Of a stretch of 26,834 nucleotides of DNA, positions 7,441-14,579 are shown one piece after another. Source of the DNA: an uncultured bacterium (GTDB lineage: Bacteria; Actinomycetota; Coriobacteriia; Coriobacteriales; Coriobacteriaceae); the NCBI GenBank assembly GCA_905215445.1, contig CAJMPZ010000030.1, positions 1 through 26,834 on the forward strand, given 5' to 3'. The position numbers and the translations under genes were made by a program. The stretch's first letter is position 1, and every line of letters starts with the position of its first letter. The notes below the pieces were generated by a model. That model saw nothing but the letters and a program-made list of their open reading frames with translations. It was not told where the DNA came from and did not search any database.

Positions 7441-7469
7441 TTGACGGTGTCCGCGCAAGCGGGTATTAT
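7441..7469 (+). promoter_or_regulatory. Sigma-70-type promoter of the UvrX-YolD operon
   Basis: TTGACG at 7441-7446, a 17-bp spacer, and TATTAT at 7464-7469. Both hexamers are near consensus and the spacing is ideal. The LexA-like box starts 1 nt after the -10. Confidence 0.8.
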
Positions 7470-7483
7470 CGAACAGGTATTCG
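7470..7483 (+). promoter_or_regulatory. LexA/SOS box
   Basis: CGAACAGGTATTCG matches the Gram-positive LexA consensus CGAACRNRYGTTCG at 13 of 14 positions. It sits inside a longer perfect palindrome, with TTATCGAA at 7466-7473 and TTCGATAA at 7480-7487. The position over the expected transcription start fits repression by LexA and induction on DNA damage. Confidence 0.75.
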
Positions 7484-7514
7484 ATAAGAACATGTGTTTG
7501 ATGGGAGGGATCAC

Positions 7515-9020
7515 GTGGAGCACGAGCAGCATACCTATATCTGCATCGACCTTAAGACGTTCTACGCCAGCGTCGAGTGTGTCGACCGCGGGCTCGACCC
7601 ACTCACCACGTGCTTGGTCGTTGCCGACGAATCGCGCGGACGCACGACTATCTGCCTCGCCATCACGCAGGCCATGAAGGACCTCGGGATACACAATCGC
7701 TGCCGCCTATTTGAGATTCCCGATGGCATCGACTACATCACGGCCGTACCGCGCATGCAGCATTACATGGAGGTGTCGGCGAAAATCTACGGTATCTATC
7801 TGGAATACGTCAGCCCCCAGGACGTGCACGTCTACTCCATCGATGAGTGCTTTATCGACGTGACGCCCTATCTGGACCTCTATCACACAGATGCGGAAGG
7901 GTTCGCCTGCACGCTGCGCGACGAGGTCCTCGCGCGCACCGGCATCACGGCGACGGTCGGCATCGGCCCCAACCTATTCCAGGCCAAGGTAGCGCTCGAC
8001 ATTACCGCCAAGCACGTACCCAGCCGCATCGGCATACTCGACGACGAGACCTTTCGCAAGGAGATCTGGCCCCATCGTCCCATCACCGATATCTGGGGCA
8101 TCGGTCCCGGCGTGGCAGCCCGCCTCGAGAAATACGGCGTCTACGATCTGATGGGCGTCGCGGCGCTCGACGAAAACCTGCTTTACGACGAGCTCGGCGT
8201 CAATGCCGAATATCTCATCGACCATGCCTTCGGGCGCGAGCCGACAACCATCGCCGATATCCAAGTCTATCGCCCGCAAGCAACTTCGACCACCACAGGA
8301 CAGGTGCTCTCGAAGGGTTATGCCTACGAACAGGCCTATACCGTCTTGCGCGAGATGGTCGACAACGCCGTTTTAGACTTGGTCGATAAGCACGTGGTCT
8401 GCGACAGCATCTCGCTCTTTGTGGGCTACGCGAGCGAACGCGCCGACATACGCCGCCTCGACGCCAGCGGTACAGCGCAGTATGTGGACGGATGCGGGCA
8501 CCTGCGCTCGAGCACATCGAGTATCGAACCCACCGCAACCGCCGGCCCCGAGCTCGCGCCCCGTGCGCCCAAGCCCGTCCAGCGCGATGACGAACGGCGT
8601 CGCCTGGTGCGCGAAGCGCAGGCAATCGATGGCATCTTTGTGGGAGAGCATGGCGGCAAACCGCGCGGTGGCTATGCCGCACTCTTTGCGCACTCTAACG
8701 CCTCGCGAAAGCTGCCCGAGCGCACCAATTCGTTTAAGAAGATCATGGGCTATTTCGATGAGCTCTGGGCGCAGACTGTCGATCCCAAACGACCGGTCAA
8801 GCGCATCAACCTGGGATTTGGCAACCTCATGCCCGAGGAATTTGCCACCATCGATCTGTTCAGCGATATCGAGGCCGATGAGCGCGAGCGCGAGCTGGCC
8901 CGTGCCGTGCTGGCTGTAAAAGGCAAATACGGCAAGAACGCGCTGGTTAAGGGACTGAGCTTTACCGCCGGCGCCACCGCACGCGAACGCAACGATCAGG
9001 TAGGAGGGCACCGTGCCTAA
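7515..9020 (+). CDS. Y-family DNA polymerase, UvrX/UmuC-like
   Basis: A 501-residue translesion polymerase. The palm-domain motif YICIDLKTFYASVE (residues 8-21) supplies the first metal-binding aspartate, and VYSIDECFIDVTPY supplies the catalytic Asp-Glu pair. A helix-hairpin-helix-like thumb (WGIGPGVAARLEKYGV) follows, then a little-finger domain. The GTG at 7515 is chosen because GGGAGGG lies 6 nt before it; GTG 7494 lacks a site. UvrX-type proteins are usually about 420 residues. The extra length comes from a Pro/Ala/Arg-rich stretch near residues 335-400 (TATAGPELAPRAPKPVQRDD), which breaks the little-finger region. An SOS box precedes it and a YolD-like gene overlaps its end by 8 nt, the usual UvrX-YolD arrangement. 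Confidence 0.92.
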   Translation: MEHEQHTYICIDLKTFYASVECVDRGLDPLTTCLVVADESRGRTTICLAITQAMKDLGIHNRCRLFEIPDGIDYITAVPRMQHYMEVSAKIYGIYLEYVSPQDVHVYSIDECFIDVTPYLDLYHTDAEGFACTLRDEVLARTGITATVGIGPNLFQAKVALDITAKHVPSRIGILDDETFRKEIWPHRPITDIWGIGPGVAARLEKYGVYDLMGVAALDENLLYDELGVNAEYLIDHAFGREPTTIADIQVYRPQATSTTTGQVLSKGYAYEQAYTVLREMVDNAVLDLVDKHVVCDSISLFVGYASERADIRRLDASGTAQYVDGCGHLRSSTSSIEPTATAGPELAPRAPKPVQRDDERRRLVREAQAIDGIFVGEHGGKPRGGYAALFAHSNASRKLPERTNSFKKIMGYFDELWAQTVDPKRPVKRINLGFGNLMPEEFATIDLFSDIEADERERELARAVLAVKGKYGKNALVKGLSFTAGATARERNDQVGGHRA

Positions 9021-9438
9021 GCCCCAACAGCAGCCGATGCGGCCACCGACACCTTTTGAACGCCTAGCGGACCCCGAGGGAAGACGTCGCTCCGCCGACC
9101 CCAAGCTCACCGCTAACGGCGCCGTCCGTGCCGGCCGTGCCGCGCAGTTTATGCCCTTTGCCGCCCTCACGGGATATTACGAACTCGTGCGCAAGCAAGA
9201 GATCACCGCCGAACCAAAATGTGAACTCACGGAAGAAAAAGCCCTCGAGCTTTCGAAAAAGCTCGAGGGCCTCAAACGTGGCGACCTAGTCCGCGTCACC
9301 TATTACGATACGTACGGCTATCGCTCCCGCACCGGCATCCTCGACGAGGTACTCCCTGCCTTCAAGCTCCTCAAGCTCAAAGACATCGCCATCGATTTCG
9401 ATGACATTCTTGACATCGAACTGCGCGGACGAGCCTAG
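9013..9438 (+). CDS. YolD-like protein
   Basis: A 141-residue protein of the YolD-like family, which commonly sits beside UvrX-type polymerases and has been proposed to be an UmuD-like partner. The proline-rich N-terminus leads into the family core: GRAAQFMPFAALTGYYELV near residues 40-60, then a region around GDLVRVTYYDTYGYRSRTGILDEV that resembles the small SH3-like barrel, and a C-terminus ending in LKDIAIDFDDILDIEL. The GTG at 9013 has GGAGGG upstream and overlaps the polymerase stop by 8 nt, so translation is coupled. It converges with the heavy-metal protein gene 26 nt away, and I see no clear terminator in the gap. Confidence 0.85.
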   Translation: MPKPQQQPMRPPTPFERLADPEGRRRSADPKLTANGAVRAGRAAQFMPFAALTGYYELVRKQEITAEPKCELTEEKALELSKKLEGLKRGDLVRVTYYDTYGYRSRTGILDEVLPAFKLLKLKDIAIDFDDILDIELRGRA

Positions 9439-9464
9439 ACAAGGAAGTGCATCCAAGGCGGCGC

Positions 9465-9848
9465 TTACAGCGTCATGACGTAGTAACCCGCATCCTTCAC
9501 GGCCGCCACGAGAGCACCGCGATCGATTGGCCGCTTGGAGCGCACGCGCGCCGTGTGGTCCGCGTACGTTACCGTTGCCCACACACCATTCAGCGCATTG
9601 AGGGCATTGGCCACATTCTGAGCGCAGCCATCGCAGCTCATGCCGCCGATGAGCAGCTCATCGCTATAGGGGTAGTGGGACGGATCGGTATCCGCAACCA
9701 CTACCTTCTTGGCCTTCTTACCGCTCGTGCCATCGCTGCAGCAGCTCTTTCCGTGTGTCGAAGCGACAATACGCCGCAGGCCAAAGAACATGCCGACGAC
9801 AATCGCGGCAAGCACGATGATATTTGCAGGGTTTAGCAAGTCTTCCAT
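9465..9848 (-). CDS. Membrane-anchored heavy-metal-associated domain protein
   Basis: A 127-residue protein. Residues about 8-28 (ANIIVLAAIVVGMFFGLRRI) form one membrane helix, followed by a short Cys pair in GKSCCSDGTSGKKAKK. The C-terminal half (about 60-127) is an HMA fold with the metal motif GGMSCDGCAQNV and the end segment ALVAAVKDAGYYV. HMA domains bind Cu(I) or other soft metals through the CxxC pair. The ATG at 9848 follows AAAGGGG. A CsoR-like box lies between its -35 and -10, so copper-responsive expression is likely. Unlike CopZ it is tethered to the membrane, and no copper ATPase gene is adjacent in this window. Role as a metal chaperone or scavenger is inferred. Confidence 0.85.
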   Translation of the reverse strand: MEDLLNPANIIVLAAIVVGMFFGLRRIVASTHGKSCCSDGTSGKKAKKVVVADTDPSHYPYSDELLIGGMSCDGCAQNVANALNALNGVWATVTYADHTARVRSKRPIDRGALVAAVKDAGYYVMTL

Positions 9849-9869
9849 GCGATCCCCTTTCTCCAAACT

Positions 9870-9898
9870 CTTATACCTATACCCCCATGGGGTGTTCC
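9870..9898 (-). promoter_or_regulatory. Promoter of the heavy-metal protein with CsoR-like operator in the spacer
   Basis: Minus-strand -10 TATAAG at 9870-9875 and a weak -35 GGAACA at 9893-9898, 17 bp apart. The spacer holds ATACCCCCATGGGGTGT at 9879-9895, a G-tract pseudo-palindrome of the type bound by CsoR copper repressors (C-tract, short centre, G-tract, with A/T flanks). Confidence 0.65.
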
Positions 9899-9957
9899 CA
9901 TCTTACTCCAAACTCGTGTCGGTTCGGTCAATTAGTTTCCCGCTTCAAACTTTTTTG

Positions 9958-9985
9958 TTGACCTTGGCTTACTTTCGTGTATAAG
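9958..9985 (+). promoter_or_regulatory. Promoter of the DUF3793-flavodoxin operon
   Basis: TTGACC at 9958-9963, a 16-bp spacer, and TATAAG at 9980-9985. Immediately downstream lies an imperfect palindrome, GTTTTCCTAGGCTAAC at 9985-10000, placed where a repressor would block initiation. TAGGCTAA resembles half of a DtxR/IdeR-type iron box; the other half is poor. Confidence 0.6.
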
Positions 9986-10024
9986 TTTTCCTAGGCTAAC
10001 AACTGAGGACCCGAAAGGAGCATC

Positions 10025-10729
10025 GTGACTCGAACCATTGACATCCCAACATACCAAACGGCTGTCGTGCGCAACTGCTCCCCTACGCTCGCAGGTATCA
10101 AGCCGGCCTCGCTCTTTACCTATCCCGGCGTTTACGCCAACCAAGGCGGAAAACCCGGCGCCGCCCATATCGAAGAGCGACGCTCTCGCCTGCTCGCGGT
10201 CATTGCCCAATGCAACCGCGAGCTCCAGCCACTCGGGATCCATATGAGCGTTTTGGTCTGGCGCCCCTGCGGAGCGCTCATCTATGTGTACCGCCCTGCG
10301 GACCTCATGCGATACCTCTCCGACCCCCGCGCCACGACGGCGCTTACCGCCGAAGGTTACGATGTCCACAACCTGCCCGCATCCCTGGTGCATCTCGCCG
10401 CGCGCATCACGCTGGCAAGCAGCAATGCCGCAGAAAGCGCCTATGACAGCAGCGTCTGCGCACTCGCGCGAAATAGGCACTGCGATACGGGGTGCATGTG
10501 CGAGTTCCCCCACGAAATTGGCTATTTTTTGGGCTATCCCTACGAAGATGTCCATCAGTTTATCGTCCAGCACGGCGAAAACTATAAGGTCTTTGGCGCA
10601 TGGAAGGTATACACAAACGTTGAGCAGGCGCTCACGACCTTCGATTCCTATCGCGCATGCACGCAATACCTTACGTACATCTATCAACAGGGCTGCACCC
10701 TGGGACAACTTGTCCAGGCAACCCGATAG
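10025..10729 (+). CDS. DUF3793 family protein
   Basis: A 234-residue protein of the DUF3793 family, widespread in gut anaerobes and often found next to flavodoxin genes. Recognisable family blocks are NCSPTLAGIKPASLFTY near the N-terminus, LGIHMSVLVWRPCGALIYVYRP, and the C-terminal FPHEIGYFLGYPYEDVHQFI followed by WKVY and a final conserved Tyr/Cys-containing helix. No signal peptide or membrane segment is evident, so it is probably cytoplasmic. The GTG at 10025 has GAAAGGAG upstream. Flavodoxin follows 46 nt later with no terminator between. The biochemical function of the family is not known; a link to iron or redox economy is inferred from the partner gene. Confidence 0.85.
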   Translation: MTRTIDIPTYQTAVVRNCSPTLAGIKPASLFTYPGVYANQGGKPGAAHIEERRSRLLAVIAQCNRELQPLGIHMSVLVWRPCGALIYVYRPADLMRYLSDPRATTALTAEGYDVHNLPASLVHLAARITLASSNAAESAYDSSVCALARNRHCDTGCMCEFPHEIGYFLGYPYEDVHQFIVQHGENYKVFGAWKVYTNVEQALTTFDSYRACTQYLTYIYQQGCTLGQLVQATR

Positions 10730-10775
10730 AGCATACAAAACGCGGCCGCACGCCGCACAACCGAAAGGAAAACAT

Positions 10776-11195
10776 ATGAGCAAGATCGCCGTCGTCTATT
10801 GGAGTGGCACGGGCAATACCGAGGCCATGGCAAACCTCGTCGCCGAAGGCGCCACGTCCGCGGGTGCCGAGACTGAGGTCATCCCCTGCGCCGACTTCTC
10901 TGCCGACAGGGCCGCCGACTACGACGCCTTCGCCTTCGGCTGCCCCGCCATGGGCTCCGAGGAACTCGAGTACGATGAGTTCCAGCCGATGTGGGACGAG
11001 GTCAAGGAGGTTCTCGGCGACAAGAAGGTCGTCCTCTTTGGCTCCTATTCGTGGGCCGAGGGCGAGTGGATGGACAACTGGAAGGCCGACGCCGACGAGG
11101 CGGGCGTCAACGTCGTCGATTCCGTCATCTGCTACGACGCCCCCGACGATGAGGGCGAGACGGCCTGCAGGGCCCTGGGAGCGGAGCTGGCCTAA
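10776..11195 (+). CDS. Flavodoxin
   Basis: A 139-residue short-chain flavodoxin, a soluble FMN electron carrier that can replace ferredoxin. The FMN phosphate loop is YWSGTGNTEAMA at residues 8-19; the isoalloxazine-flanking loops are CPAMGSEELEYDEF and GSYSWAEGEWMDNW. The protein is very acidic, as flavodoxins are. The length is close to that of clostridial flavodoxins. The ATG at 10776 has AAAGGAA at normal distance. It is the second gene of the DUF3793 operon and ends at a bidirectional terminator. Specific redox partners cannot be named from this sequence. Confidence 0.93.
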   Translation: MSKIAVVYWSGTGNTEAMANLVAEGATSAGAETEVIPCADFSADRAADYDAFAFGCPAMGSEELEYDEFQPMWDEVKEVLGDKKVVLFGSYSWAEGEWMDNWKADADEAGVNVVDSVICYDAPDDEGETACRALGAELA

Positions 11196-11263
11196 CGAAG
11201 CCGTCAGAAAGTCGCAAGGCAACTGACAGCCGTGCACTGCACAACAACAGTCGCTCATGCCCA

Positions 11264-11304
11264 AACAAAAACGGGGGCCGGATACTATCCGGTCCCCGTT
11301 TGTT
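11264..11304. terminator. Bidirectional terminator between flavodoxin and the ABC transporter operon
   Basis: A stem of about 15 bp formed by AAACGGGGGCCGGA (11269-11282) and TCCGGTCCCCGTTT (11288-11301) with one G-T pair and a very short loop. On the minus strand it is followed by TTGTTT after the stem's own T-run; on the plus strand by GTTAT. It can serve both convergent operons, best for the minus strand. Confidence 0.88.
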
Positions 11305-11327
11305 ATATCGACAACCTCGACGCGCCG

Positions 11328-12080
11328 CTACGAGATATTTCCCAAGAACGCCTTGGTGCGCTCGCTCTTGGGGTGGTCGAAGACCTCGCTCGGCGTACCC
11401 TCTTCCACGATAACGCCGCCGTCCATAAAGACGACGCGGTCGGCGACGTCGCGGGCAAAGCCCATCTCATGCGTCACGACGATCATGGTCATACCGTCAC
11501 GTGCAAGATCGCGCATAACGCCAAGAACGTCGCGAACCAGCTCGGGGTCGAGCGCCGACGTGGCCTCGTCAAAGAGCATGACGTGAGGGTTCATCGACAG
11601 GGCGCGGGCGATCGCCACGCGCTGCTGCTGACCGCCCGAGAGCTGGCTCGGCATAAAGTCGATGCGCTCGGCAAGACCGACCTTGGTCAGCTCCTCGATA
11701 GCGATTTTCTCGGCCTCTTCCTTGCTGCGCTTGAGCACCTTTTGCTGCGCAAGCATGACGTTCTTTTTGACCGACAGGTGCGGGAACAAATTGAACTGCT
11801 GGAACACCATACCCAGATGCGTACGTACCTTGTTAAGGTCGACGCCCTTGGCGCAAACGTCCACGCCCTCAACGACGATCGAGCCGCTCGTGGGATGCTC
11901 CAGACGATTGATGCAGCGAAGCATCGTCGACTTGCCCGAGCCCGAAGGACCCAGGACTACGACGACCTCGCCCTTGTGCACATCCAGATCGATGTCGCGC
12001 AGGACCACGTTATCGCCGAAGGCCTTCTGGAGGTTCTTGATGCTGACGACGACCTCGTTCGAGTTATTGGTTTCGCTCAT
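11328..12080 (-). CDS. Polar amino-acid ABC transporter, ATP-binding protein
   Basis: A 250-residue ATPase of the GlnQ/HisP class that powers uptake of polar amino acids from the inner face of the membrane. Walker A is GPSGSGKST near residue 46, the Q-loop is FQQFNLFPH, the signature is LSGGQQQRVAIARAL, Walker B is HVMLFDEATSALDPE, and the switch histidine is in VVTHEMGFA. All catalytic positions are intact. The ATG at 12080 has AAGGAGG. It begins 12 nt after the permease stop and is the last gene of the binding protein-permease-ATPase operon. Confidence 0.95.
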   Translation of the reverse strand: MSETNNSNEVVVSIKNLQKAFGDNVVLRDIDLDVHKGEVVVVLGPSGSGKSTMLRCINRLEHPTSGSIVVEGVDVCAKGVDLNKVRTHLGMVFQQFNLFPHLSVKKNVMLAQQKVLKRSKEEAEKIAIEELTKVGLAERIDFMPSQLSGGQQQRVAIARALSMNPHVMLFDEATSALDPELVRDVLGVMRDLARDGMTMIVVTHEMGFARDVADRVVFMDGGVIVEEGTPSEVFDHPKSERTKAFLGNIS

Positions 12081-12092
12081 GATAGGACCTCC

Positions 12093-13454
12093 TTACAGAC
12101 CGGCGATGTGGTCGGCGGGCGTCGCGACGACCTGTCCAGCGCTCTTGGCGGGACGCTTCTTCTTGGTTTCGGCCGTCCCCAGAAGCCTCGCCTCAAGACC
12201 GCTCACCAAGCGAGCAAGCGGCAGGGTGATGACCAGGTAGAACAGCGCGGCAACCACATATGGCGTAATGGAACCCGTCGTGGCCACAATGGTACGGGCG
12301 TTCATGACGATCTCGACCACGCCCACGGCCGCGAGCAGCGACGTATCCTTGTAAAGCAGGATAAACTCGCTGGTCAGCGTAGGCAGGACATTGCGGAACG
12401 TCTGCGGAATCATAACGTAGAGCAGCGTCTGGAAGGCGTTCATGCCCAGCGAGCGCGCGGCCTCGTTCTGGCCCTTGGGGATCGACTGAATACCGGCGCG
12501 GAAGATCTCGCACAGGTAGGCGGACGAGTTCATGGCCATGACGATGACGCCCAGCACATAATCGTCAACCTTGACGCCGGCCAGCGGCAGGCCAAAGAAC
12601 GCGATGTAGATCTGCAGGAACGCCGGCGTACCGCGGATGATATTCACATAGATGCCGGCAAGGCAACGCAGGATGCGCGACTTGGAGATGCGCATGAGTG
12701 ACAAGGCAAAGCCAAAGGGAATGGCCAACGGAAATGCCACGAGCACGATCGAGAGCGACATGAGGAAGCCTTTGAATACGATCGGCAGGCTCTGAACCAA
12801 AATGACCGGGTTCAGGAACAGGCGAAGGAACATGTTGGAATTCCATGCCTCGACCCACGGCTGCTCCTTAAGGTCGGCCAGGAAGTTATCGAATGCCGTC
12901 ACGCCCTTAATCTCGACGGAAGGAATCTTGGAGATCTTCTTGGTTGAACCGTCAGCCAACGTGTAGGTGCCGCTAAAAGCCTCGTCGCCGCCCTCGACGG
13001 GGAAGGTCACGCCGTAGACCTCGACACGGAAATAGCCGCCGGCCGGAGCCGTCTCGCCAAAATCGATCTTGAGCGTCTGGCCGTCGACCTTGCACGTAGG
13101 CTTCATGGGCGTACGGTCCATGAGGTCCTCGCCCGAGAGCATCGTCAATCGCGTGTCATCGGTACCAAACGTCGTGCCGTCGACAAACGTCAGCGATAGA
13201 CCGCTCAGCTCCTCGTCGGCATCGGCCTGAACTTCCCAGGTAATGCGCGTCTCGGTGCCGCCGACCACAGCGCTGCCCGAACCGGTGTTGGGTCGGGCAG
13301 TAATCTTTGCGGTCTCAAGCGCCTGGGCGGTCGTGGGCGCATATGCCCCCGCGCACACCAGCGCGAGCGCCACGGCCATGACGCAGGCTAGCTTTTGGAG
13401 CAAGGCGGGCAGTGGAAAACGCTGCTCCGTGGCCCCTTTGTTCAGTCGAGACAA
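12093..13454 (-). CDS. Amino-acid ABC transporter permease with extracytoplasmic N-terminal domain
   Basis: A 453-residue permease. Residues about 19-45 look like a signal or first membrane segment (LLQKLACVMAVALALVCAGA). Residues about 46-200 form a soluble, beta-rich domain of unknown type outside the cell. The conventional HisM/GlnP-type permease follows from about 205, with the EAA loop EAARSLGMNAFQTLLYVMIP near 331-350 and a short Lys-rich cytoplasmic tail. Typical permeases of this class are about 220 residues, so the N-terminal domain doubles the size. A TTG start at 13454 is chosen because AGGAG lies 5 nt before it, while the longer frame to 13562 overlaps the intergenic hairpin. The extra domain may capture or sense substrate. 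Confidence 0.85.
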   Translation of the reverse strand: MSRLNKGATEQRFPLPALLQKLACVMAVALALVCAGAYAPTTAQALETAKITARPNTGSGSAVVGGTETRITWEVQADADEELSGLSLTFVDGTTFGTDDTRLTMLSGEDLMDRTPMKPTCKVDGQTLKIDFGETAPAGGYFRVEVYGVTFPVEGGDEAFSGTYTLADGSTKKISKIPSVEIKGVTAFDNFLADLKEQPWVEAWNSNMFLRLFLNPVILVQSLPIVFKGFLMSLSIVLVAFPLAIPFGFALSLMRISKSRILRCLAGIYVNIIRGTPAFLQIYIAFFGLPLAGVKVDDYVLGVIVMAMNSSAYLCEIFRAGIQSIPKGQNEAARSLGMNAFQTLLYVMIPQTFRNVLPTLTSEFILLYKDTSLLAAVGVVEIVMNARTIVATTGSITPYVVAALFYLVITLPLARLVSGLEARLLGTAETKKKRPAKSAGQVVATPADHIAGL

Positions 13455-13522
13455 GGTGGCTCCTATCGTAGAAGTTGCCGGCAAAACGAGACGGAAACGC
13501 TCTCCGTCAAGAGAAGCGCAAA

Positions 13523-13549
13523 GGCCCTCTCCGCAAAATGGAAAGGGCC
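13523..13549 (-). terminator. Attenuating hairpin between binding-protein and permease genes
   Basis: A 10-bp stem with one mismatch (GGCCCTCTCC at 13523-13532, GGAAAGGGCC at 13540-13549), 23 nt after the binding-protein stop. The tract that follows on the minus strand, TTTGCGCTTCTC, is only weakly T-rich. Such partial terminators commonly keep binding-protein mRNA more abundant than permease mRNA. Confidence 0.55.
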
Positions 13550-13571
13550 CGCGCGCAATCAAGTGACTATT

Positions 13572-14432
13572 TTACTTGATGTTGTACTTAGCCATGAGGG
13601 CGTCAACGGTACCGTCGTCGGTCAGGTCCTTGATGGCCTGGTTGATGTCGTCCTTGAGCTTGGTGTTGCCCTGGTTGATGGCGATGGCGTACTCCTCGCC
13701 GGTGCTGACCTGCTTGATGGTCTGGCAGGTGTTGAACTGCTCGGCGGTCAGCTGGCTGGCAACGGAGCGGTTGGTGACTACGGCATCGCCCTTATCGGAC
13801 TGCAGGGCGCTGAAGCACTCGGTGGCGTCCTTGTAGGGGACGATCTTGGCCTTAGGGAAGTTCTCCTGGGCAAAGGCCTCGGCGGTCGATCCAGACTGGA
13901 CGATGATGGTAGCGTCGGCGTTGTTGAGCTTCTCGCTGTAGTTGTCGGCCGTGATGTCGGTGTTATCGACCTTGGTCACGATAGCCTGATCGTCCATGTA
14001 GTAGGAATCGGAGAAAGTGACTTCCTTCTCACGCTCGGGCGTGTCGGTGATAGCCGCGATGGAAACGTCATACTTGGCGCCCGAAGCAACGCCGGGGACG
14101 AGCGTGTCGAAGTCGTTGTTGACGTACTCGACATCCAGACCCAGCTTGTCACCGATAGCCTTGATAAGCTCAAGGTCAAAGCCCTGATAATCGCCGTTGT
14201 CATCCTTGTACTCAAACGGAGCGTACTCGGCAGAGGTGCCAACGGTCAGCGTACCGTCCTTGACGAGCGCGTACTCCTTGGAGCCGTCGACCTTCTCGAC
14301 CTTAGCGTCGTCAGAGCTGCTGGAACCGGCATCAGAACCAGAGGTGGCGTTGGACGAGCCGCAGCCCGTCAGTGCGAGGGCGAGTGCCATGGCGCCCGTG
14401 GCGGCAAATGCGCCAAGCTTCTTCAGCTTCAT
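13572..14432 (-). CDS. Amino-acid ABC transporter substrate-binding lipoprotein
   Basis: A 286-residue solute-binding protein of SBP family 3. A lipoprotein signal peptide ends in the lipobox LALALTGC, with the lipidated cysteine at about residue 23, then a Ser/Asp-rich linker. The mature domain has the family opening LTVGTSAEYAPFEYKDDNGDYQGFDLELIKAI and the hinge segment VTNRSVASQL. It anchors outside the membrane and feeds a polar amino acid to the permease. The ATG at 14432 has GGAAGGAG; upstream frame to 14561 covers the promoter. The acid or basic character of the ligand cannot be decided from the sequence alone. Confidence 0.93.
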   Translation of the reverse strand: MKLKKLGAFAATGAMALALALTGCGSSNATSGSDAGSSSSDDAKVEKVDGSKEYALVKDGTLTVGTSAEYAPFEYKDDNGDYQGFDLELIKAIGDKLGLDVEYVNNDFDTLVPGVASGAKYDVSIAAITDTPEREKEVTFSDSYYMDDQAIVTKVDNTDITADNYSEKLNNADATIIVQSGSTAEAFAQENFPKAKIVPYKDATECFSALQSDKGDAVVTNRSVASQLTAEQFNTCQTIKQVSTGEEYAIAINQGNTKLKDDINQAIKDLTDDGTVDALMAKYNIK

Positions 14433-14489
14433 AATCAGTCTCCTTCCGGTGACCCCGTTTGATTCAGAGGTCTGCAAAAACTGTTGGAT

Positions 14490-14518
14490 ATTATGCGCCC
14501 GTTTGGAAGAATCCGCAA
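14490..14518 (-). promoter_or_regulatory. Promoter of the amino-acid ABC transporter operon
   Basis: Minus-strand CATAAT at 14490-14495 as -10 and TTGCGG at 14513-14518 as -35, with a 17-bp spacer. The predicted start leaves a leader of about 50 nt before the ATG at 14432. Confidence 0.5.
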
Positions 14519-14579
14519 TTAGAAAACTGATTGAAACAAACCCATAACGTGAATGGAACACTCCACTTTATGACAGTCA

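Noticed and set aside
11232..12701. 489-codon open frame antisense to the ABC ATPase and permease
   Set aside because: Starts inside the flavodoxin-side terminator region and mirrors well-identified genes; Asp/His/Arg-rich shadow composition.
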